A stretch of DNA of 21,126 nt from NCBI GenBank assembly GCA_900542795.1, contig UQPD01000026.1:1-21126 (forward strand). Reading direction: 5' to 3'. The position numbers and the translations under genes were made by a program. This DNA comes from an uncultured Prevotella sp. (lineage in GTDB: Bacteria > Bacteroidota > Bacteroidia > Bacteroidales > Bacteroidaceae). Below are positions 15,145-21,126 of the stretch, piece by piece (the first letter of the stretch is position 1; every line of letters starts with the position of its first letter). A model generated the notes under the pieces. It worked only from the letters and a program-made list of their open reading frames with translations. It had not been told where the DNA came from and did no database searches.

Positions 15145-15188
15145 CAAAGATAGTGCAAACCGAATGCAAAAAAGCCAAGCTTGCTTGA
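15145..15188 (-). promoter_or_regulatory. Candidate promoter region of the sensor gene with repeated motif
   Basis: On the minus strand TATCTTTG (15145-15152) matches the TAnnTTTG -7 box, about 40 bases before the sensor start codon. Directly upstream are the blocks attcggtttgcac (15153-15165) and tcaagcaagcttg (15176-15188), which recur at 4-34 in the opposite orientation. A TTTG lies only 14 bases from the -7 box, closer than usual. A second TATCTTTG occurs at 15219-15226, so the active promoter is uncertain. Confidence 0.45.
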
Positions 15189-15293
15189 GATTTTTGCTGA
15201 GGTGCAGCCTATTTTATACAAAGATACAAAATAGTTTAAAAAGTTGCAAGCGAGAACCAAACATTTATGACACCCTTTCTACCCCCTTACAAC

Positions 15294-15326
15294 AAAAAAA
15301 GTTCTGGAACCCGAAGATTCCAGAAC
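15294..15326 (-). terminator. Intrinsic terminator of the nuo operon
   Basis: Arms gttctggaa (15301-15309) and ttccagaac (15318-15326) are perfectly complementary around an 8-base loop. On the minus strand a run of seven T follows (15294-15300). It lies 30 bases after the nuoN stop codon. A short C/T tract on the other side (cccttttta) may let it act in both directions. Confidence 0.9.
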
Positions 15327-15355
15327 CCTTTTTATCATAAAAAGCAAAAACTTTT

Positions 15356-16804
15356 TTAGAGACCGTAGCCCAAGGTGCTGATGTAATTGTAGAACACACC
15401 ACCCACACCACAAATTAACACACCGAGTGTGCAGAGCGCAAGCGCAACACGAGTGTAGCCATCGCTCTTGAACGTAGCAATAGGTGCATCGTTAGGCTTG
15501 ATGTACATAGCCTTCACAATCATCAAGTAGTAGTACAACGAGATAACCGTGTTAGCCAAGGCAATGAATACCAACAAGGGGTATCCAGCCTTAAATGCAG
15601 CCATGAACACAAAGAACTTGCTGAAGAAACCTGCGAAGGGAGGAATACCAGCCAAAGAGAAGAGGCAAAGCGTCATAAGGAATGCCAACTTCGGGTTCGA
15701 CTGATAAAGTCCATCATAATCGCTAATATTGATTTTTCCGCTGTTCTCCTCAACCGAAGTCATCACAGCAAAAGCACCCAAGTTCGACACCATGTAAACC
15801 AAGAGGTAGAACACCAAAGCCGTCATGCCCTGTGCCGTACCATCCATAATAGCCAAAACCAAGTAACCAGCTTGCGAGATAGCCGAGAACGCCATGAAAC
15901 GCTTCATGTTGTTTTGGCGAATAGCAAAGAGGTTGGCAATGGTAATCGAAGCCACGATAATCCAATACATAGCCGTGTTCCAGCTATAGAACAAGTCGCT
16001 CTGTGCAAAAGCCTTCATCAAGATGGTCATTAACACAAAAGCAGCCGAGCCCTTAGAAATAACGCTCAAGTAAGCCGTAACCGAGGTAGGCGCACCTTCA
16101 TACGTGTCGGCAGTCCAAAGATGGAAAGGCACCAACGAAATTTTGAAGCCCATGCCACCAATAAAGAGAATCATGCCAAAGATGCTGAGCAATGAACCAT
16201 CGAGCTGTGCACCAATCTCGTTAAAGTAGAGAGTACCAGTAGCACCATAGATAAGCGAAACACCATAGAGCAAGAGCGCACTCGAGAAGAGCGCGAGCAA
16301 GATGAACTTAGCACCAGCCTCGGCACTTTCAAAACGCTTTTTATCGAAGGCAACCAATGCGGTAACAGGCACAGAAGCCATTTCAAGTCCGATAAAGAAC
16401 ATCAAGAAGTGACCACTCGACATCATAAAGTACATACCCAACAGCGTAAAGAGTGTGAGCATGTAAAACTCACCTTGCTTTACCAAGTTCTCCTCGCGGC
16501 TCAACCACTTATGAGCCATAAGGAACACAACGATTGTGCCAACGTTGAGCACGCTTTTCATAATCGTCATCATAGGGGTGTACTGATACATACCGCCAAA
16601 GGCACTTGTGGCTTCAGCACTGCTGCAAGGCAGCAAGTTGAGCACAGTGTGAATGGCAAGCAAAACAACGGGTAAAGCTGTGTTGTAAACGCCTTTCCCG
16701 CTCTTTTTGTCAGGACACATAAAGAGGTCGGCGATGAACAGTATCACAATAACTGCCAACAACGAGAGCTCCTCATGCATATAGAGAAATTGAGAATAAT
16801 CCAT
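15356..16804 (-). CDS. nuoN: NADH-quinone oxidoreductase subunit N
   Basis: From the Met at 16804 the protein has 482 residues, the usual length, and begins MDYSQFLYMHEE; an upstream in-frame Met (16849) would overlap the nuoM end and is rejected. It is one of the three antiporter-like membrane subunits of complex I, coupling quinone reduction to proton translocation across the inner membrane. Expected charged residues are visible: Glu141 (FIGLEMASVPV), helix-7 Lys221 (GMGFKISLVPFHLW) and helix-8 Lys251 (SVISKGSAAF). It is the last nuo gene here, 26 bases after the nuoM stop codon, and is followed by a strong terminator. Membrane helices fill the whole length. Confidence 0.95.
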   Translation of the reverse strand: MDYSQFLYMHEELSLLAVIVILFIADLFMCPDKKSGKGVYNTALPVVLLAIHTVLNLLPCSSAEATSAFGGMYQYTPMMTIMKSVLNVGTIVVFLMAHKWLSREENLVKQGEFYMLTLFTLLGMYFMMSSGHFLMFFIGLEMASVPVTALVAFDKKRFESAEAGAKFILLALFSSALLLYGVSLIYGATGTLYFNEIGAQLDGSLLSIFGMILFIGGMGFKISLVPFHLWTADTYEGAPTSVTAYLSVISKGSAAFVLMTILMKAFAQSDLFYSWNTAMYWIIVASITIANLFAIRQNNMKRFMAFSAISQAGYLVLAIMDGTAQGMTALVFYLLVYMVSNLGAFAVMTSVEENSGKINISDYDGLYQSNPKLAFLMTLCLFSLAGIPPFAGFFSKFFVFMAAFKAGYPLLVFIALANTVISLYYYLMIVKAMYIKPNDAPIATFKSDGYTRVALALCTLGVLICGVGGVFYNYISTLGYGL

Positions 16805-16830
16805 TGTTATAGATAATATATATTTATAGA

Positions 16831-18363
16831 TTAAAGGAAAGGATTGCAACTTGCCACAGTGCCAGCTACAGAGTGAATATGGTCAACAATCGGTGAAACA
16901 CCAGTGCTAATCATGTTGCTTACCCACAACGGTGCAAGACCCAAACCAGCTACAGCCAAGATGAGGCAGATAACGGCAAAGCGTTCGTCCCAAGTAGCGT
17001 CGGTGAGTTTAAGGTGGTGCTCGTTGGTGCAAGTGCCATAAAGAATCTTACCTACTACACGGAGAATGTAGACAGCGGTAATCACAATAGAGCAGCAAGC
17101 AGCAATGGTGAGAACACGGTGGAAGGTATCTACATTTTGGAACGAACCCACAAAAATAGTCATCTCGGCAATGAAACCCGAGAAGCCAGGCAGACCCAAG
17201 TTAGCAAGACCCGCAATGATGTAACCTACCGAGAGGAAAGGCATGATGCGCATCAAACCATTGAGTTCGCGAATGTCGCGTGTGTGCGTACGTCCGTAAA
17301 TCATACCGATAAGTGCAAAGAAGAGTGCAGTCATCAAACCGTGGCTCAACATCTGCAACACAGCACCCGTACAAGCCGTTTGGTTCAACATCAAAATAGC
17401 AAAGAGCACCATACCACAGTGCGACACCGAAGAGTAAGCGTTGATATACTTCAAGTCGGTTTGTACGCAAGCCGAGAAGGCACCATAAACCACCGAGATA
17501 CCCGTAAGGATAAGGAAAATCCAGCTCAACTCGTTAGCAGCCTCAGGCATCAAGTACATGGCAATGCGGAAGCAACCATAACCACCCAACTTCATCAACA
17601 CACCAGCGTGGAGCATAGACACAGCAGTAGGGGCAGAAGCATGACCATCGGGCGACCATGTGTGGAAGGGGAACAAAGCACCCAACACACCAAAACCAAT
17701 AAAGGTAAGGGGGAACCAAATGCACTGTTGTGCAAAGGGGATGTTGTGAGCACCATTCAAGTGGTTAGCAATTTCCACGATGTTCATGGTCTGACCACCC
17801 GCACCATAGAAAATACCAAAGATGCCACACATCAAGAAAGCTGAACCACCCATCAACATGAGCGTCAACTTCATGGCAGCATACTCCTTTTTGCCCGAAC
17901 CCCACACACCAATTAAGAGGTACATTGGGATTAGCGCGATTTCGTAGAACATGAACATTGCAAACATGTCTACCGAGATAAAGAAGCCAAACACACCGAG
18001 GCTCAACAATGTGAACCAAAGAAAGTATTCCTTGGTGAGCGGCTTAAGTTGCCATGAGGCAAATGTACCGGTAAAGACGATAACCGACGACAGCAACAAC
18101 ATAGCCACCGAAATGCCATCGACACCAACCGAATATTTGATGTGGAGCGGCTCGAACCAGTTGAACGAAGCTGTGTAAAGCATTTCGTCAGTAGCTCCAG
18201 CAGCACGGTCGCCGAGGAAAGTCACGGTAAGATAGCCAGCCAAGATAAGCAGCAGCGAGCTACCAGTTACCATCACCGCACGCACGCCCTTCACATCTCT
18301 TGCCAGCCACAAACCTAACAGCATGACAAGCGGAATCAATACGAATAATGATAGAAAATTCAT
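16831..18363 (-). CDS. nuoM: NADH-quinone oxidoreductase subunit M
   Basis: From the Met at 18363 the protein has 510 residues, starting MNFLSLFVLIPLVM; the longer frame from 18438 adds 25 residues unlike a NuoM start. It is an antiporter-like proton-pumping subunit of complex I. Glu141 (FMFYEIALIPMYLL) and Lys258 (LHAGVLMKLGGYG) fit the conserved helix-5 Glu and helix-8 Lys. At the place of the helix-7 Lys (E. coli Lys234, in FAVKMPVVPLH) the sequence reads FGVLGALFPFHTW, giving Leu227. That comparison is from memory; the substitution may be general in this phylum. The gene lies 93 bases after nuoL with no clear terminator between them. Confidence 0.95.
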   Translation of the reverse strand: MNFLSLFVLIPLVMLLGLWLARDVKGVRAVMVTGSSLLLILAGYLTVTFLGDRAAGATDEMLYTASFNWFEPLHIKYSVGVDGISVAMLLLSSVIVFTGTFASWQLKPLTKEYFLWFTLLSLGVFGFFISVDMFAMFMFYEIALIPMYLLIGVWGSGKKEYAAMKLTLMLMGGSAFLMCGIFGIFYGAGGQTMNIVEIANHLNGAHNIPFAQQCIWFPLTFIGFGVLGALFPFHTWSPDGHASAPTAVSMLHAGVLMKLGGYGCFRIAMYLMPEAANELSWIFLILTGISVVYGAFSACVQTDLKYINAYSSVSHCGMVLFAILMLNQTACTGAVLQMLSHGLMTALFFALIGMIYGRTHTRDIRELNGLMRIMPFLSVGYIIAGLANLGLPGFSGFIAEMTIFVGSFQNVDTFHRVLTIAACCSIVITAVYILRVVGKILYGTCTNEHHLKLTDATWDERFAVICLILAVAGLGLAPLWVSNMISTGVSPIVDHIHSVAGTVASCNPFL

Positions 18364-18456
18364 TGTTGTTATTCTTTTAGTTTGAGAGTTTAAAGTGATT
18401 TTAAGCCAAGAGCAAAACGCTGCGCTTATCCACTTCAAAACTTTTCAACTTAAAAA

Positions 18457-20361
18457 TTATGCAAGTGCAGCGATTGCCAACACAATTAACAGACCGAGCA
18501 GGTAAACATAAGCGTAAGCTTGCACAGATCCTCCCTGTAAGCCACGGATGCGAACGCTGAGCGCATTGGCACCCCATGCCAAGAAGTTGAAGAAGCCATC
18601 AATAATGTGGCGGTCGAACCAAGCAATAGGCTTAGAGATGTGGGCAAAGATGATGCGGTGAGTAATGTACTGATAAACCTCGTCCATGTAGAAACGTTTG
18701 TAAGCCCAACGATGCAGGTGTGCAAACTTCTCGGCAAGCGCATCAGCCTTAGGCTGACGCTCGCCCATATACATGTAAGTGGCGAGGAAGATAGATGCAA
18801 CGGCAATGATGATAGAAGTGCCAGCCACGTTCCAATCCAAGTGAATGTCGTAAGCCTGACCATCAGCGCTCACAAAGTGACCAAAGGGAATGAAACCAGC
18901 CACACAGGTAACCACCGCCAAGAACATCAAGGGGAAAGTCATGGTGAGCGGTGCCTCATGCGGTGTGTGCTCAGCGTGCAACTGCTTGTTCTCAGTGCCC
19001 CAGAAAATGCCAAAGTACAGACGGAACATGTAGAATGCAGTCATAGCAGCAATAGCCGTCATAATCCAGCCCATAGCAGGCATATAAGCAAAGGCAGCCG
19101 TTAGAATCTCATCCTTCGAGAAGAAACCCGAGAAGGGAGGAATACCCGAGATAGCCAAACATGCAATCAAGAAAGTGATGTGCGTGATGGGCATGTACTT
19201 GCGCAAACCACCCATAGCCGACATCTCGTTGCTGTGAACAGCGTGGATGATGCAACCAGCACCCAAGAACAAGAGAGCCTTGAACATGGCGTGTGTAAAC
19301 AAGTGGAACATTGAGGCCATGTAACCTAATGAGCCTACATGTTCATGACCTGTTACGAACTCGGTACAAACGCCAAGTGATACCATCATAAACGCGATTT
19401 GCGAAATGGTAGAGAAGGCAAGCACACGCTTGATGTCGCTTTGGCAGCAAGCAACGGCTGCTGCATAGAAGGCGGTGAAAGCACCTACCCAAGCTACAAT
19501 GTGGAGTGTGCCAGGTGCATAGTCAATCCACAAGGGGAAAAGACGTGCAATTTGGAACACACCAGCCACAACCATAGTAGCAGCGTGAATAAGGGCAGAC
19601 ACAGGCGTAGGACCCTCCATGGCATCAGGCAACCAAATGTGCAAGGGGAACATAGCACTTTTACCAGCACCACCAATGAACATCAAGAACAAGGCAGTGG
19701 GCAACATCATTGCGCCCTGAGCAAAACCAGTTTGGTTAAACTCAAATCCAAATGAATGGCAGTAGTAGCCATAAATGAGGATACCGATCAAGAAGAAGAG
19801 GTCGGCAAAGCGTGTTACGATAAATGCCTTCTTGCTGGCAGCAATGGCTGCGGGTGAGGTGTAGTAGAAACCAATGAGCAAGTAAGATGAAACACCCACC
19901 AACTCCCAGAACATGTACATCTGGAAGATGTTCGTTGCTACTACCAATCCGAGCATTGACATCGTAAAGAGGCTAAGGAAGGCATAGTAACGCTGGAAAC
20001 CGCGTTCGCCGTGCATATAGCCAAAAGAGTAGATGTGTACCATGAGCGATACGGTCGTGATGACGATCAGCATCATAACCGAGATGGGGTCGAGCATGAT
20101 ACCCATATCGAAGCTGAGTCCCTTCACAAAGAAGGGCAGCCACTGAAAGTTGTAAGGCATGAGTGTGGGCAACACACCTTCTGCCGTACGCGGTGTCTGG
20201 AAGAAGTACTGAAATGCGGTGTAATAAGCCATAGCGGCTACTACGCCTAACACAACCGTACCAACCAATCCCGCTGCTTTATGGCTGAACCATTTTCCGA
20301 ACACACCCAATAGGAGGAACGAGAAGAATGGCAGCAAAAGAATAAGAATTGTATAATCCAT
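18457..20361 (-). CDS. nuoL: NADH-quinone oxidoreductase subunit L
   Basis: The 634-residue protein is the largest antiporter-like subunit of complex I, with about 15-16 membrane helices and the lateral amphipathic helix expected near the C terminus. Key residues are visible: Glu153 (MFWELVGVSSYLLIG), Lys234 (GGAGKSAMFPLHIWL), and HAATMVVAG from His259. The C-terminal stretch, about 555-605, has the WFDRHIIDGFFNFLAW motif typical of NuoL. The start at 20361 (MDYTILILLLPFF) is directly before the first helix. It is separated from nuoK by a 286-base spacer full of tandem repeats, unusually long for adjacent nuo genes, although the genes are in the conserved K-L-M-N order. Confidence 0.96.
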   Translation of the reverse strand: MDYTILILLLPFFSFLLLGVFGKWFSHKAAGLVGTVVLGVVAAMAYYTAFQYFFQTPRTAEGVLPTLMPYNFQWLPFFVKGLSFDMGIMLDPISVMMLIVITTVSLMVHIYSFGYMHGERGFQRYYAFLSLFTMSMLGLVVATNIFQMYMFWELVGVSSYLLIGFYYTSPAAIAASKKAFIVTRFADLFFLIGILIYGYYCHSFGFEFNQTGFAQGAMMLPTALFLMFIGGAGKSAMFPLHIWLPDAMEGPTPVSALIHAATMVVAGVFQIARLFPLWIDYAPGTLHIVAWVGAFTAFYAAAVACCQSDIKRVLAFSTISQIAFMMVSLGVCTEFVTGHEHVGSLGYMASMFHLFTHAMFKALLFLGAGCIIHAVHSNEMSAMGGLRKYMPITHITFLIACLAISGIPPFSGFFSKDEILTAAFAYMPAMGWIMTAIAAMTAFYMFRLYFGIFWGTENKQLHAEHTPHEAPLTMTFPLMFLAVVTCVAGFIPFGHFVSADGQAYDIHLDWNVAGTSIIIAVASIFLATYMYMGERQPKADALAEKFAHLHRWAYKRFYMDEVYQYITHRIIFAHISKPIAWFDRHIIDGFFNFLAWGANALSVRIRGLQGGSVQAYAYVYLLGLLIVLAIAALA

Positions 20362-20390
20362 TGTTTGTTTTATTTTGAGTTTGGAGTTCG

Positions 20391-20478
20391 GAGGTTATGA
20401 GGTTATGATGGAGGTTATGAGGTTATGAGGTTATGAGGTTATGAGGTTATGATGGAGGTTATGAGGTTATGAGGTTAT
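20391..20478. repeat. Octamer tandem array (gaggttat) in the nuoL-nuoK spacer
   Basis: Ten gaggttat units are arranged as 2 + 5 + 3, separated twice by gatg (20407-20410 and 20451-20454). The five central units (20411-20450) are exact. Such short exact arrays are prone to slippage. The array lies in the leader of nuoL within the operon, 29 bases before the start codon. Confidence 0.9.
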
Positions 20479-20518
20479 AAAGTTACCTTCAGTCGCTCAC
20501 AACATTCTCAACGTCCAT
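20471..20518. repeat. 48-bp module, first copy
   Basis: This 48-base stretch, from gaggttataaagttacc to caacgtccat, recurs at 21026-21073 with a single difference, and its first 16 bases recur again at the window end (21111-21126). On the minus strand it contains a short frame MDVENVVSD followed by a stop, TGA here and TAA in the second copy. Confidence 0.85.
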
Positions 20519-20551
20519 TAGGCTATCAGATTAGCAATACATATATTATAA

Positions 20552-20651
20552 CCTTCTAACCTAAAAACTTAAAAATCCCTTTACCCTTCTAACCTAAAAA
20601 CTTAAAACTCCCTTTACCCTTCTAACCTAAAAACTTAAAACTCCCTCTTAC
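20552..20651. repeat. Three tandem 33-bp units abutting the nuoK stop codon
   Basis: Units at 20552-20584, 20585-20617 and 20618-20651 share ccttctaacctaaaaactta and end in ccctttac or ccctcttac. They differ by very few bases. The last unit includes the nuoK stop codon (20648-20650, tta on the plus strand), so the array seems to have grown from the 3' edge of nuoK into the spacer. No unique spacers separate the units. Confidence 0.85.
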
Positions 20652-20956
20652 CACTTCATCTTCTCGAGTTCACCTACCTGAATGTTTTTAATCATGCGGT
20701 AGATATTGATCATGATAGCAATTGCAATGGCGCTTTCAGCTGCTGAGATAGCAATAGAGAAGAGCGCAAAGAAGTAGCCTTCATAACCATCGGGATAAAG
20801 CATACGGTTAAACACTGCAAAGTTTAAGTCAGTAGCATTGAGCATCAACTCTACCGACAATAGAATAGCCAACGTGCTGCGACGAGTCAAAAATCCGAAA
20901 ACGCCTGCAAACATCATGATGGCTGAAATTATCAAAATATATTCAATCTGTATCAT
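20648..20956 (-). CDS. nuoK: NADH-quinone oxidoreductase subunit K
   Basis: The 102-residue protein has the length and three-helix layout of NuoK. The two conserved membrane glutamates are present as Glu36 (LLSVELMLNA) and Glu74 (SAAESAIAIA), corresponding to Glu36 and Glu72 of the E. coli subunit; these form part of the proton path next to NuoJ and NuoN. The start at 20956 gives MIQIEYILIIS before helix 1. The gene lies between two repeat-filled spacers; the stop codon is embedded in the last unit of the 33-bp array. nuoJ would be expected just beyond the window end. Confidence 0.95.
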   Translation of the reverse strand: MIQIEYILIISAIMMFAGVFGFLTRRSTLAILLSVELMLNATDLNFAVFNRMLYPDGYEGYFFALFSIAISAAESAIAIAIMINIYRMIKNIQVGELEKMKW

Positions 20957-20980
20957 AATGAATTTAAAGTTTGGAGTTTG

Positions 20981-21126
20981 GAGGTTATGAGGTTATGTTT
21001 TTTTAGTTTGGAGTTTAGAGGTTATGAGGTTATAAAGTTACCTTTAGTCGCTCACAACATTCTCAACGTCCATGAGGTTATGTTTTTTTAGTTTGGAGTT
21101 TAGAGGTTATGAGGTTATAAAGTTAC
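20981..21126. repeat. 85-bp tandem duplication upstream of nuoK, cut by the window end
   Basis: A unit beginning tgtttttttagtttggag at 20996 recurs at 21081, a period of 85 bases. Each unit has two gaggttat octamers and the 48-bp module (21026-21073; next copy starting 21111). The second unit is truncated at 21126. Another gaggttat pair sits at 20981-20996. It is the same sequence family as the nuoL-nuoK spacer. Confidence 0.85.

Noticed and set aside
16805..16849. Upstream start for nuoN overlapping nuoM
   Set aside because: The added 15 residues do not resemble NuoN, whereas the start at 16804 gives the normal length.
17014..17844. 276-residue plus-strand reading frame
   Set aside because: It is antisense to nuoM. 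Its His/Thr/Arg-rich composition is typical of the reverse strand of a membrane-protein gene.
18364..18438. Upstream start for nuoM
   Set aside because: The 25 extra residues are not NuoM-like, and the Met at 18363 starts the first membrane helix properly.
20552..20651. Possible CRISPR array (regular 33-bp units)
   Set aside because: Units are directly adjacent with no unique spacers, and no cas genes are present.

Overview
The window looks like a chromosomal segment from a Bacteroidota member, most likely Prevotella in the broad sense. The reasons are the gene families (a YfhO-like membrane protein, a YidE/YbjL-type transporter with RCK_C domains, a compact fructan locus with a Bacteroides-type sensor, an outer-membrane barrel ending in Phe, and a NuoK-L-M-N block), the absence of clear Shine-Dalgarno sequences, and candidate promoters of the TTTG / TAnnTTTG kind. 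The genus is inferred from gene content and protein wording, not from a marker gene. Every intact gene is on the minus strand.

Layout from left to right. Bases 1-872 are a decayed, repeat-rich region. It holds a remnant of a YhcG/DUF1016-type nuclease gene (136-453) with two perfect or near-perfect palindromes inside its reading frame, lying between oppositely oriented copies of a dispersed repeat. Next come a YfhO-family membrane protein (873-3485) and an aspartate:alanine-exchanger-like transporter (3659-5320). Bases 5321-5830 are noncoding and include a 123-bp-period tandem duplication of the same dispersed repeat, inverted relative to the copy at 460-552. A YafQ/RelE-like toxin and its antitoxin (5831-6345) follow.

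Bases 6622-15106 form a small fructan/sucrose-utilisation locus. Read in the direction of transcription it has a membrane sensor-regulator (sugar-binding domain, one transmembrane helix, coiled coil, AraC-type DNA-binding domain), a TonB-receptor-like outer-membrane barrel, a GH32 fructan hydrolase, an MFS sugar permease and a PfkB-family fructokinase. This gives a complete path: sense sugar in the periplasm, bring fructan across the outer membrane, hydrolyse it, import fructose, phosphorylate it. Two things differ from the well-known Bacteroides thetaiotaomicron fructan locus: no SusD-type lipoprotein or full-length SusC is present, and the regulator lacks the histidine kinase and receiver domains of the BT1754-type hybrid sensor. 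The locus is bounded by hairpin terminators.

Bases 15356-20956 are the distal part of a complex I operon (nuoK, nuoL, nuoM, nuoN in transcription order, closed by a strong terminator at 15294-15326). The spacers around nuoK are expanded by several kinds of tandem repeat. NuoM appears to have Leu where the proton-channel Lys of helix 7 is expected.

No rRNA, tRNA, CRISPR array, transposase or integrase was seen. The most interesting items are the stripped-down PBP-TM-AraC sensor and its SusD-less locus, the palindromes inside the YhcG remnant that share a core with the neighbouring dispersed repeats, and the repeat arrays within the nuo operon.
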